64,000 nucleotides of DNA from Haematospirillum sp. H1815 (GCF_012102705.1 NZ_JAAVTA010000001.1:372001-436000), one strand, 5' to 3'. Counted from the first letter of the stretch, positions 20,330 through 30,701 are shown. Notes: generated by a model from the sequence alone, not told the origin. Made by a program: numbers and translations.

Positions 20330-20830
20330 CTAGCGGCTTGCTGTACGGGCTTCCTGCCCGGAAACCTTGCATTGTGGAAGACCGTCATCTTGGGCTGGCA
20401 TGGAAGATACAGCAAAACGCTTCAGGCTCTCGGCTGTTTCCAAGGCATTGACGGCATCAAGAACCTTGGCCGCATCCTGACAATACGAAACAACTCCCTG
20501 ACTGCGGACAGATGCATCGTTGGCCAGGCGAGTCATAAAGCGGTCGAAATGATAGGTAGAGTTCTTCCCGTAAGACCGTTTGAAGTAACCACGCAAATCA
20601 TGGGCGTTACTCGATAACGCGCTGCTATGGGCTTGGACATAACGGCCATAACTATCGCGAAGGCCAGCCCCACTGTTTCCACACTTCAGGGCCGCAACCA
20701 TCAGCTCAATATGAAGTTGACGGACGCGAATCGCCTCATCATCGGCTTTATAAAGGCAAGACGATGCAAAAACGCCCTCTGACAACAGAGAAAGAGCAAA
20801 GAAGCCGGCCGAGAAAAAAGAAACTCTCAC
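20330..20830 (-). CDS. Secreted protein of unknown function
   Basis: A 166-aa protein that I do not recognise. It has a clear signal peptide (MRVSFFSAGFFALSLL, cleavage near VFA-SSC) and four cysteines in the mature part (SSCLYK, LKCGNS, SYCQDA, PQCKVS), which could form two disulfides in the periplasm. Predicted mostly helical. The start is a GTG at 20830 with only a weak ribosome-binding site. It lies between rsh and an alpha/beta hydrolase on the same strand. Confidence 0.72.
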   Translation of the reverse strand: MRVSFFSAGFFALSLLSEGVFASSCLYKADDEAIRVRQLHIELMVAALKCGNSGAGLRDSYGRYVQAHSSALSSNAHDLRGYFKRSYGKNSTYHFDRFMTRLANDASVRSQGVVSYCQDAAKVLDAVNALETAESLKRFAVSSMPAQDDGLPQCKVSGQEARTASR

Positions 20831-20896
20831 GCGTTCACCATAAATAGGACTTTACAATTAAAAGGCATCATATTGCCTTACCCATCACAAGCACAA

Positions 20897-23068
20897 TTAC
20901 TTTCTTGCCCTCTCGACCGAGCTGACAGATGGAGTTGCCCTGAGAGCTGCTATTATATTAATAAGATGCTTCACGTCACGAACATCAATATCAACAATCA
21001 TATCAAAGAACTCGGCCGTACGGCCCGTTATCTTGAGGTTTGTTATATTTCCCATATTCTTGGCTATTATGGTTGATAGAACGCCAAGACTCCCCGTTTC
21101 ATTAGAGACAACAAGATTAACACGTCCAATATAATTCTGCCCTGTTCCCTCCTGATCCCAAGCTAGGTCAAGCCACCGCTCAGGCTGGTCTGAAAAAGGC
21201 CCCAACTGTTCGCAATCAATAGTATGGATTGTAACACCCTTTCCAGTTGTTACAATGCCAACAATACGATCACCGGGGAGAGGGTGGCAGCATTTTGCAT
21301 AATGGAGCGCCATTCCCGGAATCAATCCCTTGATAGCAACAGCATGCCTCCTGCTACCATTCTTCTCTCGATGGCGACCATCCAGATGCCGGGGCCGTGG
21401 CAGTGTCTCTTCTACAGGCTTGGCCATGCGAAGACCGGGGTAGACGGCCAGCACCACCTCCCGCCCGGTATGAATCCCCTCCCCTACATGAGCACAGAGA
21501 TCATCGACTGTATCAACCTTGAATTTCTTCAGAACGACAGACAGCGCCTTGTCTGTCATCTCGTACCCTTCATCACGAAAGGCTTGGGACAGAATTTTGC
21601 GCCCAAGCTCCGTATGCTGGCCTTTCTGCTGATTGCGGATATAGCGCCGAATCCGGGCCCGGGCCTTACCAGAAGCAACAAAACGCTCCCATTCAGGATT
21701 GGGCGTTTGCTTGGGACTGGTGATAACCTCGACCTGATCACCATTGGACAAAATGGAACGCAGGGGAACGATCCGGCCATTCACTTTAGCCCCGACACAG
21801 GTATCACCAACGTGGGTATGCACCGCATAAGCAAAATCAACCGGCGTTGCGCCTCCCGGCAGAGCGATAAGATCTCCCTTCGGGGTGAAGCAGAAAACCT
21901 GATCCTGAAACATCTCCAGCTTGGTATGTTCCAGAAATTCCTCTGGGTTGGTTGCGTGATCCAAGATTTCCAGCAACTCACGCACCCAGCGATACTGCCG
22001 TCCATCTGTCAGCGGCCCGGCGGCAGGAACAGCCTCCTGCTTGTAATTCCAGTGCGCCGCAACACCCATCTCTGCGATATCATGCATGGCATGCGTTCGG
22101 ATCTGGATCTCAATCCGGTGGCGCTGCGGCCCGATAATACCGGTATGGAGAGACTGATAGCCATTAGGCTTAGGCGTTGAAATATAGTCCTTGAAACGCC
22201 CCGGAACCATCGGATAGGCCGCATGCAGCAACCCAAGAGTCCTGTAACAGTCTTCTACCGAAGGAACAAGAACCCGGAAGGCCATAATATCTGATAGCTG
22301 CTCGAACGCGACATCCTTACGCTGCATCTTGCGCCAGATGGAACAGGGCGTTTTCTCCCTGCCTGATAATGTTGCCTGCACACCCCCATGAGCCAACGTA
22401 TCACGAAGCTCACCAATCACGCGGGAAACCAGATCTCCGCCCTGCTCTTCAAGGTAACGCAAGCGTGCCACGATCGAGGCATGCGCATCGGGATGCAGCT
22501 CTGCAAAAGCGCTTTCTTCAAGCTCAACCTTGAATTCCTGCATGCCTATACGCTCGGCCAAGGGAGCGTATATTTCCATGGTTTCCAGAGCAATACGACG
22601 GCGCTTTTCCGGCTTCTTGATGTAGTGTAGCGTGCGCATATTGTGCACGCGGTCCGCAAGCTTTACGAGCAAAACACGAATATCTTCGCTCATGGCAAGA
22701 AGGAGTTTACGGAAATTCTCTGCCTGCTTCGTCTGGTCCGACTGAAGCTCTATGCGGGCCAGCTTGGTCACGCCATCAACAAGACGCGCCACATCCCCGC
22801 CAAAAAGGCGTGTAACCTCATCAAGGGTTACATCGGTATCCTCGATCGTATCATGGAGAAGAGCCGTGATGATAGTTGCAGTATCAAGGCGATAGCGGGT
22901 AAGAATACCAGCGACTTCAACAGGATGAGAGAAATACGGGTCCCCGCTTGCCCGCAACTGTGATCCGTGCCTTTGGACCGCGAAAACATAGGCACGATTG
23001 AGGGCATCCTCGTCCGCTGTCGGATCATAGGCCTTGACGCGCTCAACAAGCTCATACTGCCGCATCAT
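20897..23068 (-). CDS. rsh: Bifunctional (p)ppGpp synthetase/hydrolase (RelA/SpoT homologue)
   Basis: A 723-aa regulator that makes and degrades the alarmone (p)ppGpp. Domains in order: HD hydrolase (HDTIED at 72-77, intact), synthetase (RFKDYI, GYQSLHT, EIQIRT), TGS near 390-450 (DLIALPGGATPVDFAY), and a C-terminal ACT domain. The RFKD type synthetase motif and the intact HD motif point to a bifunctional enzyme. Two ATG codons in a row begin it; AGGTG lies upstream. The folK-rpoZ-rsh order is classic for alphaproteobacteria. Confidence 0.97.
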   Translation of the reverse strand: MMRQYELVERVKAYDPTADEDALNRAYVFAVQRHGSQLRASGDPYFSHPVEVAGILTRYRLDTATIITALLHDTIEDTDVTLDEVTRLFGGDVARLVDGVTKLARIELQSDQTKQAENFRKLLLAMSEDIRVLLVKLADRVHNMRTLHYIKKPEKRRRIALETMEIYAPLAERIGMQEFKVELEESAFAELHPDAHASIVARLRYLEEQGGDLVSRVIGELRDTLAHGGVQATLSGREKTPCSIWRKMQRKDVAFEQLSDIMAFRVLVPSVEDCYRTLGLLHAAYPMVPGRFKDYISTPKPNGYQSLHTGIIGPQRHRIEIQIRTHAMHDIAEMGVAAHWNYKQEAVPAAGPLTDGRQYRWVRELLEILDHATNPEEFLEHTKLEMFQDQVFCFTPKGDLIALPGGATPVDFAYAVHTHVGDTCVGAKVNGRIVPLRSILSNGDQVEVITSPKQTPNPEWERFVASGKARARIRRYIRNQQKGQHTELGRKILSQAFRDEGYEMTDKALSVVLKKFKVDTVDDLCAHVGEGIHTGREVVLAVYPGLRMAKPVEETLPRPRHLDGRHREKNGSRRHAVAIKGLIPGMALHYAKCCHPLPGDRIVGIVTTGKGVTIHTIDCEQLGPFSDQPERWLDLAWDQEGTGQNYIGRVNLVVSNETGSLGVLSTIIAKNMGNITNLKITGRTAEFFDMIVDIDVRDVKHLINIIAALRATPSVSSVERARK

Positions 23069-23155
23069 TTACCGGGCACCTGTTTTTTCTTCTAGATCAG
23101 ACCAATAGCATGTCCAACACAAGGGGCCGGTCAATACATGCCAAGGGCAGAACAA

Positions 23156-23197
23156 GAAAGGGCTGCATACCCACAGCTATGGTATTACAGCCCTTTC
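23156..23197 (-). terminator. Terminator-like hairpin after rpoZ
   Basis: The outer stem GAAAGGGCTG/CAGCCCTTTC (10 bp) encloses a second short stem ATACC/GGTAT. On the minus strand it is followed by TTGTTCT. It lies between rpoZ and rsh, so it may reduce read-through rather than separate the genes fully. Confidence 0.6.
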
Positions 23198-23238
23198 AGC
23201 AACACAAATACTAACCCGGGATTGATATCAAAATACGA

Positions 23239-23646
23239 TCATAAACCCTCTTCATCAAAGTCACTGTCCTGCATGACGAAGGCACCTTCTCCTTCGGTCT
23301 CTGCACTATCCTGGACGGTCAGCGTATCGTCTGTATCATCCAAGATAATCATGGAACCGATTTCCCCGACCGCTTCAACAGAGAGGCTGCCAAAGTCGTC
23401 ATCTTCAGGCTCATCAACCTCGACGTGACGCTGCAGCCCCTGAATAAGGGCGCTCTGCAAGCTATTCACATCAACCTTGTCTTCTGCGATTTCCCGAAGA
23501 GAAACAACGGGGTTTTTATCATTGTCACGCTCGACAAGCACAGGAGCCCCGGACGATATCTGCCGTGATCTTTGGGCAGATACAAGAATCAGATCGAAGC
23601 GATTGGGTACCTTGACAACACAATCCTCAACGGTAACTCGGGCCAT
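23239..23646 (-). CDS. rpoZ: DNA-directed RNA polymerase omega subunit
   Basis: A 135-aa omega subunit that helps assemble RNA polymerase and binds ppGpp at the beta-prime interface. The conserved N terminus is [20 protein letters not shown] (seen), then [10 protein letters not shown] and [11 protein letters not shown]. The last 60 residues form a strongly acidic tail ([11 protein letters not shown] and later DSDFDEEGL), longer than in E. coli but known in alphaproteobacterial omega. The ATG at 23646 has a GGGAG site. Confidence 0.96.
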   Translation of the reverse strand: MARVTVEDCVVKVPNRFDLILVSAQRSRQISSGAPVLVERDNDKNPVVSLREIAEDKVDVNSLQSALIQGLQRHVEVDEPEDDDFGSLSVEAVGEIGSMIILDDTDDTLTVQDSAETEGEGAFVMQDSDFDEEGL

Positions 23647-23738
23647 CGGGCTCTCCCGCAAACAGAACAAGGGACAAAATGGAGGACAGATAAGTCTGCC
23701 TGTATAGACGAGTGTTCATCCTCTGACAAGAACCATCA

Positions 23739-24245
23739 TTACTGCGCCGCAAGGCAACGAATTTCCTGTGAAGGATCCAAGGCAGCCATCATATCGGGGA
23801 TATCTGCCCCTGAAAGCGGGTGAATCCAGTTCGGAGCGATTTCCTGCAAGGGAAACAAGACAAAAGCCCTCTCATGCAGTCGTGGGTGCGGTAACAGCAA
23901 CCCCTCTCCGCCTTTTTCACCAACGGCGTGAGCATGATAGGCTAAAAGGTCAAGATCTATGACCCTGGATGCATTGGGTTCAGAACGAACCCTGCCCATC
24001 ACACTCTCAATACGATGCAAGAGGTCCAGAAGATCAGGGGGTGGCAGGTCTGTGTCGACCTGTACAACGGCATTGACGTACCATGGCTGTTCGGATCGTG
24101 GCACAGGAGCACTCTCCCACAGTGACGAACGCTCTATAACAGGCACACCATGCTGCTCAAGCAATGTAACAGCTGCATCGAATGCTTGAGCAGGGGAACC
24201 CCAAGGCCCTGCAAGATTGGCCCCAAAAGCAACAAAAACAGACAC
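23739..24245 (-). CDS. folK: 2-amino-4-hydroxy-6-hydroxymethyldihydropteridine pyrophosphokinase
   Basis: Transfers pyrophosphate from ATP to the pterin alcohol in folate synthesis. 168 aa, the usual length. Signature RVIDLDLLAY with the metal-binding aspartates and LPHPRLHERAFVL are clear. The start is a GTG at 24245 with GGGAG 8 nt before it. First gene of the folK-rpoZ-rsh run; divergent from the NYN-domain gene. Confidence 0.95.
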   Translation of the reverse strand: MSVFVAFGANLAGPWGSPAQAFDAAVTLLEQHGVPVIERSSLWESAPVPRSEQPWYVNAVVQVDTDLPPPDLLDLLHRIESVMGRVRSEPNASRVIDLDLLAYHAHAVGEKGGEGLLLPHPRLHERAFVLFPLQEIAPNWIHPLSGADIPDMMAALDPSQEIRCLAAQ

Positions 24246-24326
24246 TAGAAACGCTCCCTGTCCTCGATATCCATAACGATACTGGTGATGAATACTGCAA
24301 AATTGTTGATTCTGCCTGCAGCCCCG

Positions 24327-24354
24327 TTGACCTACCTTAACACTGGGCTATAAC
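24327..24354 (+). promoter_or_regulatory. Promoter of the NYN-domain/uracil-DNA glycosylase pair
   Basis: TTGACC and TATAAC separated by 16 bases, 84 nt before the ATG of the NYN gene. Both hexamers are close to the vegetative consensus. Confidence 0.6.
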
Positions 24355-24438
24355 CTTCACAGAAGTTAACGACAGTACGTATTGCCACCGTTCCGGCATC
24401 ACAAGGCCTGACCGAAACATACTGAAGGAATAAAAGAC

Positions 24439-25113
24439 ATGATTTTTTACCCTGCCGAACGTATTGCCCTGTTTATTGATGGATCCAGTCTGTATGCGGC
24501 AGCCCGGGCACTGGGCTTTGATATAGATTACCGCAAACTTCTGGACCTGTTTGCGACCAAGGGACGCCTTATCCGGGCCTTCTACTACACCGTACTGATT
24601 GAAGACCAAGATTACTACGCGGCTAAATCACCAGCTTCGCCAGTTCCACAGACCAAATCCCCCTATTCATCTATCAAGCCCCTTGTCGATTGGCTCGACT
24701 ATAACGGCTACACAATGGTTACAAAGCCTGCGACAAAGGAATATATAGACGCATCCGGCCGACGCAAGGCACGGGGAAGCATGGATATCGAAATGGCCGT
24801 TGACGTCATGGAAATGTCCGAGCATCTGGACCACGTTGTCCTGTTCTCCGGCGATGGCGATCTACGCAGACTTGTCGAATCTGTCCAGAAACGTGGACTG
24901 CGTGTGACGGTTGTTTCAACGGTCAAGTCCGCATCGCCAATTGCCTCCGACGATCTCCGTAGACAAGCCGACAACTTCCTCGAACTTCTGGACCTTGAAC
25001 CACTGATTTCCCGCAGCGGTATTGTTCGCCAGGATGAACGCCAGCATTACCAAGCTCATGGCACAGCACAACAGGATGCATCTGTTACGCAAGATGAAAA
25101 TGCTGCTTCCTGA
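24439..25113 (+). CDS. NYN domain protein (LabA/DUF88 family, PIN-like ribonuclease fold)
   Basis: A 224-aa cytoplasmic protein with a PIN-like NYN fold, a family of predicted RNases. The acidic residues that would bind metal are present: D14 in LFIDGSSLY, the aspartates of SMDIEMAVDVM and FSGDGD. The C-terminal 30 residues are polar and glutamine-rich. Ribosome-binding site GAAGGA precedes the ATG. Its end overlaps the start of the uracil-DNA glycosylase gene. The substrate is not known. Confidence 0.9.
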   Translation: MIFYPAERIALFIDGSSLYAAARALGFDIDYRKLLDLFATKGRLIRAFYYTVLIEDQDYYAAKSPASPVPQTKSPYSSIKPLVDWLDYNGYTMVTKPATKEYIDASGRRKARGSMDIEMAVDVMEMSEHLDHVVLFSGDGDLRRLVESVQKRGLRVTVVSTVKSASPIASDDLRRQADNFLELLDLEPLISRSGIVRQDERQHYQAHGTAQQDASVTQDENAAS

Positions 25114-25732
25114 TCACAACTGCTCTCTGTGCCCACGTCTGAGCCATTATATTGCTGAGGCACGGGCAACAAACCCGGGCTGGTTCAATGGGCCCGTGCA
25201 CCCTTTTGGCGACAGGAATGCACGGCTGCTTATCGTTGGCCTCGCTCCAGGTCTGCGTGGTGCCAACCGCACAGGACGGCCTTTTACCGGTGATTTCGCT
25301 GGTGAGGTCCTGTATCCAACCTTGGTAAAATATGGCTTGGCACAAGGTGTCTTCCGGGCGGACCCATCTGATGGACTGGAACTATCCGGGGCCCGCGTGA
25401 CCAATGCAGTCAAGTGCGTTCCTCCTGAGAATAAACCAACGCCTGAAGAACAGCGACAGTGCCGTCACTTTCTTGCTGCTGATATCGCCGCTATGCCTGA
25501 CTTGCGGGCCATTCTTGCATTGGGCCGCATCGCACACGATTCTATCTTGACTGTCCTGAATGAGAAAAAGTCCCAGTGGCCGTTCACCCATGGACGCATA
25601 CACCATATTCCAGGCAAGTCCATTGTCGTGGATACCTATCATACCTCACGCTACAACGTGAATACAGGGCGTCTGACACTTGATATGTTTGAGCGCGTCA
25701 TTGCATCGCTCTTGCCAATACTAGACGCATAA
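25076..25732 (+). CDS. Uracil-DNA glycosylase, family 5 (UDGb-like)
   Basis: A base-excision repair enzyme of about 218 aa with a 4Fe-4S cluster. Family 5 motifs: GLAPGLRGANRTGRPFTGD and, near the C terminus, HTSRYNVNTGRLT, where the usual family proline after His is a threonine. Cluster cysteines are seen in CSLC, in VKCVPP and in RQCRHF. Family 5 enzymes remove uracil and deaminated purines. The exact start is unclear: ATG at 25076, 25094 or 25100, all inside the 3' end of the preceding gene; no clear ribosome-binding site. A strong terminator follows. Confidence 0.9.
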   Translation: MHLLRKMKMLLPDHNCSLCPRLSHYIAEARATNPGWFNGPVHPFGDRNARLLIVGLAPGLRGANRTGRPFTGDFAGEVLYPTLVKYGLAQGVFRADPSDGLELSGARVTNAVKCVPPENKPTPEEQRQCRHFLAADIAAMPDLRAILALGRIAHDSILTVLNEKKSQWPFTHGRIHHIPGKSIVVDTYHTSRYNVNTGRLTLDMFERVIASLLPILDA

Positions 25733-25734
25733 AT

Positions 25735-25773
25735 AAATGCCGGGGCTTTTATCTAAAATCCCCGGCATTTTTA
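25735..25773. terminator. Strong bidirectional terminator
   Basis: The stem AAATGCCGGGG/CCCCGGCATTT (11 bp, perfect) with a 14-base loop and T tracts on both strands lies between the convergent uracil-DNA glycosylase and HU genes. Confidence 0.93.
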
Positions 25774-25785
25774 CGCAATTTCTTG

Positions 25786-26058
25786 TTATTGGACAGCTTC
25801 TTTCAGGCCCTTGCCGGCACGGAATTTTGGCTGCTTGGATGCCGGAATCTTGATGACATCCCCTGTACGTGGGTTGCGCCCTTCTGTCGCCGCACGCCGG
25901 GATATGGAGAACGTACCAAACCCCACAAGCCGCACCTCATCACCTTTTTTCAGGGATGAAGTGATTGTGGAGAATATCCCATCAATAGCACGCCCCGCAT
26001 CATTCTTGCTCAACCCGCTTGTCTCGGCAACGGCAGCAATCAATTCACTTTTATTCAC
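25786..26058 (-). CDS. hup: DNA-binding protein HU
   Basis: A 90-aa histone-like nucleoid protein that bends and compacts DNA. The pattern VGFGTFSISRRAATEGRNPRTG and the C-terminal KFRAGKGLKEAV identify HU. The start is GTG at 26058 with AAGGGAG 6 nt upstream; the open frame to 26196 is not conserved. HU downstream of lon is the usual order in alphaproteobacteria, but a terminator at 26266-26294 separates the transcripts. Confidence 0.96.
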   Translation of the reverse strand: MNKSELIAAVAETSGLSKNDAGRAIDGIFSTITSSLKKGDEVRLVGFGTFSISRRAATEGRNPRTGDVIKIPASKQPKFRAGKGLKEAVQ

Positions 26059-26265
26059 GTGAAGCTCCCTTCTGTCATGACAAAAACAGAACTGGCAGAA
26101 TCTGCGGAAGAACCGGACCTGCACAATGGAAATCAGATCATCAGCGCTGCATTCCGTCAACGTCATACTGATAGAGGAAGAGTATATTTCTCTCATTCAC
26201 CCTCTTACCTAACTTGTGGATTGATATATTTCTAATAAAGAATCCATGCATCAATAGCATTCAAC

Positions 26266-26294
26266 AACAAAACGGGGTCCAGAAAGGACCCCGT
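26266..26294 (-). terminator. Rho-independent terminator of lon
   Basis: The stem ACGGGGTCC/GGACCCCGT (9 bp, loop of 5) is followed on the minus strand by TTTGTTGTTG, 30 nt after the lon stop. Confidence 0.88.
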
Positions 26295-26324
26295 CATGCG
26301 CATGTTTGAGACTGGTGGAAACAC

Positions 26325-28733
26325 TCAGTGAGGTCGAATATCCGTCACATCATCGTCACGGGAACGTGCCATATCTGCAGCTTTGTTTTCTTCGTCCTCC
26401 GACCATTCGATCGGAATGGGACGCTCAACCAAGGCATGGTCCAAGACTTCATCAACTGTCGAAACAGGAATGATTCGTAGTCCCTTCCTGACATTGTCAG
26501 GGATTTCAGCCAAGTCCTTCTCATTCTCCTGCGGAATCAGAACAGTCTTGATACCGCCGCGCAAAGCGGCCAGCAATTTTTCTTTTAGCCCGCCAATTGC
26601 CAAAACGCGTCCTCGCAGAGTTACTTCGCCGGTCATCGCCACATCAGCCCGAATCTTGATGCCAGTTAACGTCGACACGATGGCTGTCGACATGGCAACC
26701 CCGGCAGAAGGCCCGTCTTTGGGTGTCGCCCCTTCAGGAACATGGACGTGGATATCCTTACGATCAAAAATGGTCGGTTTCAGACCAAACGTCGTTGCCC
26801 GTGAGCGGACATAGGATCGGGCGGCTTCTATAGACTCTTTCATGACGTCGCCCAGCTGACCTGTAACGGTAAACTTGCCTTTTCCGGGAACAGTAACCGC
26901 CTCAATGCACAAGAGATCGCCACCAACCTCTGTCCAAGCCAAACCCGTTACAACACCGACCAAGTCCTCCAGCTCCGCCTCGCCATAGCGATACTTACGG
27001 ACCCCGGCGTATTTCTCAAGGTTCTTTGGGCTAACCGCGACTTTTTTCAGGCCACGCAACAGAATTTCCTTGGTTGCTTTGCGGGTCAAGGTTGCCAGCT
27101 CTCTTTCCAGGTTACGAACGCCGGCTTCACGTGTGTAATAGCGAACCAAGTCACGAAGGGCCTGATCCGTAATAGACCATTCATCTTTCTTCAGGCCATG
27201 GGCTTCCATTTGCTTGGGTATCAAATGGCGCCGGCAGATCTCCACTTTCTCATCCTCAGTATACCCGGACAGCCGTATAATCTCCATCCGGTCGAGCAAA
27301 GGCTGCGGCATCCTGAGCGTATTGGCTGTGCACACAAACATCACGTCGGAAAGATCGTAATCCACCTCCAAGTAATGATCCTGGAACGTCGTATTCTGCT
27401 CGGGATCCAACACTTCCAGCAAAGCAGACGACGGATCACCGCGCCAATCCTGCCCCAACTTGTCAACCTCATCCAGGAGGAACAGGGGGTTGGATGTCTT
27501 GGCCTTCTTCATGCCCTGAATAACCTTGCCCGGCATCGACCCTATGTAGGTACGACGATGTCCCCGTATTTCGGATTCATCACGCACGCCACCAAGCGAG
27601 ACACGGACAAAGCTACGATTTGTCGACTTTGCGATGGACTGACCAAGAGACGTCTTGCCGACACCCGGCGGTCCCACCAAGCACAGGATAGGCCCCTTTA
27701 GTTTGCGCGTACGCTGCTGAACAGCAAGATACTCCAGGATGCGTTCCTTGACCTTCTCAAGACCATAGTGATCCGTGTCAAGGACCTTGCCTGCCGCCTT
27801 GACGTCATTGCGCACTTTAGAGGGTTTTTTCCAAGGAATAGACAGCATCCAGTCAAGATAATTGCGAACAACCGTTGCCTCAGCCGACATGGGACTCATT
27901 GACTTCAGCTTACGCAACTCGCCCTGAGCTTTTTCCTTGGATTCCTTGGAAAGCTTAGTTTTATTTATGCGCTCCTCAAGCTCGGCAATTTCATCTTTTC
28001 CATCCTCACCTTCGCCAAGCTCTTTCTGAATCGCCTTCATGCGCTCATTCAAATAGTACTCGCGCTGAGTCTTCTCCATCTGCCGCTTGACACGGTTACT
28101 GATACGCTTTTCAACCTGTAAAACGCCAATCTCGGACTCCATATGCCCCAGAATGCGCTCCAGGCGTTCTGTAATGGTCTGGAGCTCAAGCAGTTCCTGC
28201 TTCTCAGAAATTTTCAGCGAAAGGTGAGAGGCTACGGTATCTGCCAGCTTGGCAGAATCTTCGATCTGATTGATCGAGACAAGAACTTCAGGCGGTATTT
28301 TCTTGTTGAGCTTTATGTACTGCTCGAAACGGCTGGTTACGGAACGGGCAAGAGCCTCAAGCTCCTGACTGTCGCCCTCTTCCTCTTCCAGCAGAACGAC
28401 CCCTGCTTCATAAAACTCTTCACGCGGGCCATAAGCAGTAATACGGGCACGTTGCCCACCTTCCACCAGAACTTTGACCGTCCCGTCAGGCAGTTTCAGC
28501 AGCTGCAAAACCGTCGAAAGTGTCCCAACGTCATAGATATCCTGCGGAGACGGATCGTCCTGTGATGCATTTTTCTGGGCAACAAGCAGGATCTGCTTGT
28601 CATCCGTCATAACATCCTCAAGCGCACGGACACTCTTCTCACGACCCACAAACAGCGGGACAATCATGTGCGGGAAGACGACAATGTCCCGCAAGGGCAG
28701 GACAGGGAAAGTTTGCAATGAGCCCGTCTCCAC
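26325..28733 (-). CDS. lon: ATP-dependent protease Lon
   Basis: An 802-aa AAA+ serine protease for damaged and regulatory proteins. Domains: N-terminal substrate-binding domain (to about 300), AAA+ module with Walker A GPPGVGKT at about 354-361, and a C-terminal protease domain with the serine in PKDGPSAGVAM and the lysine after LRGRVLAIGGLKEK. The GTG at 28733 is chosen (AAGAGG 6 nt upstream; the family starts just before the FPVLPLRDIVVFP block); a TTG at 28778 also keeps the frame open. The C terminus is extended by a charged tail. Confidence 0.96.
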   Translation of the reverse strand: METGSLQTFPVLPLRDIVVFPHMIVPLFVGREKSVRALEDVMTDDKQILLVAQKNASQDDPSPQDIYDVGTLSTVLQLLKLPDGTVKVLVEGGQRARITAYGPREEFYEAGVVLLEEEEGDSQELEALARSVTSRFEQYIKLNKKIPPEVLVSINQIEDSAKLADTVASHLSLKISEKQELLELQTITERLERILGHMESEIGVLQVEKRISNRVKRQMEKTQREYYLNERMKAIQKELGEGEDGKDEIAELEERINKTKLSKESKEKAQGELRKLKSMSPMSAEATVVRNYLDWMLSIPWKKPSKVRNDVKAAGKVLDTDHYGLEKVKERILEYLAVQQRTRKLKGPILCLVGPPGVGKTSLGQSIAKSTNRSFVRVSLGGVRDESEIRGHRRTYIGSMPGKVIQGMKKAKTSNPLFLLDEVDKLGQDWRGDPSSALLEVLDPEQNTTFQDHYLEVDYDLSDVMFVCTANTLRMPQPLLDRMEIIRLSGYTEDEKVEICRRHLIPKQMEAHGLKKDEWSITDQALRDLVRYYTREAGVRNLERELATLTRKATKEILLRGLKKVAVSPKNLEKYAGVRKYRYGEAELEDLVGVVTGLAWTEVGGDLLCIEAVTVPGKGKFTVTGQLGDVMKESIEAARSYVRSRATTFGLKPTIFDRKDIHVHVPEGATPKDGPSAGVAMSTAIVSTLTGIKIRADVAMTGEVTLRGRVLAIGGLKEKLLAALRGGIKTVLIPQENEKDLAEIPDNVRKGLRIIPVSTVDEVLDHALVERPIPIEWSEDEENKAADMARSRDDDVTDIRPH

Positions 28734-28836
28734 AATGAACCTCTTCTTTCCGACAACCGGCCCTCCCAGAGGCACCAAGTCGCTTTTGTGACTTCAAAAT
28801 CAAGGCAAGAACCGCGAAAAACGGCCCTGAGCACCA

Positions 28837-28865
28837 AGTGTAGATGGGATATAAGCAGAAACCAA
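28837..28865 (-). promoter_or_regulatory. Candidate promoter of lon
   Basis: TTGGTT and TACACT with a 17-base spacer on the minus strand, about 100 nt before lon. The same stretch also shows CTTGG followed 13 nt on by CCCATCT, a partial match to a sigma-32 heat-shock promoter, as would suit lon. Sequence match only. Confidence 0.38.
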
Positions 28866-28957
28866 GCTGCCAGCCACTGTTATTGCGTTAAAAATCGATT
28901 CTGACGGCAAAAATATGCTTCCAGGAACGTAGATAAGGCAGCAGAAGAGCAGCACAC

Positions 28958-29323
28958 TCACTGTAAAAGGTGCTGCTCGGAAGGCAACAAGGACCTATCT
29001 TCGGTGGAAAATTGCGGGAGAAGAATAACCTGCTCACCCAGGCGCCCCATATTAAACATAACACGTGCCCGCTCTTCCAGAAGATCCGGATCTATTCCTT
29101 CTGGCCGGAGTAAGGAAACCCGATTTTCAAGATCAGCCCGTTTTGCCTGCAAGGCTTGAAGGGCAGATTCTGCGCGCACTATTTCCTGACGAATTTGCCA
29201 CCACGAGAACAGGCCGCGGTCACCTTGGATGGCATGAAATGCAAAATAAAAAACCGCAGCCATGCCCAGAAGGGGAGCAATAGCCTTGTTCAGCCTTCGA
29301 CGTATTTCTTCAACCATGGACAT
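28958..29323 (-). CDS. ftsB: Septum formation initiator (FtsB/DivIC family)
   Basis: A 121-aa bitopic inner-membrane protein of the division complex. It has a short cytoplasmic N terminus, one transmembrane helix (IAPLLGMAAVFYFAFHAI), then a coiled coil (ESALQALQAKRADLENRVSLL) in the periplasm and the conserved DPDLLEERAR segment. It lies 85 nt downstream of eno, the standard place for this gene in proteobacteria. In most relatives pyruvate dehydrogenase genes follow; here lon follows. Confidence 0.9.
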   Translation of the reverse strand: MSMVEEIRRRLNKAIAPLLGMAAVFYFAFHAIQGDRGLFSWWQIRQEIVRAESALQALQAKRADLENRVSLLRPEGIDPDLLEERARVMFNMGRLGEQVILLPQFSTEDRSLLPSEQHLLQ

Positions 29324-29362
29324 GGTTTACAATAAACACCGCATCTCATGTGGGTCAATATA

Positions 29363-29400
29363 GCACAGCAGGTGATAATACTCTATACCACCTGCTGTGC
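29363..29400 (-). terminator. Hairpin between eno and ftsB
   Basis: A perfect 12-bp stem GCACAGCAGGTG/CACCTGCTGTGC with a 14-base loop starts 8 nt after the eno stop. The following T-tract is weak (TATATTG), so it may be an attenuating terminator or an mRNA-stabilising hairpin that protects the abundant eno message. Confidence 0.65.
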
Positions 29401-29408
29401 ACTGAAAA

Positions 29409-30701
<1,293 letters not shown>

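Noticed and set aside
21224-22180. Plus-strand open frame of 318 codons opposite rsh
   Set aside because: Antisense shadow of the RelA/SpoT gene, without motif or start signal.
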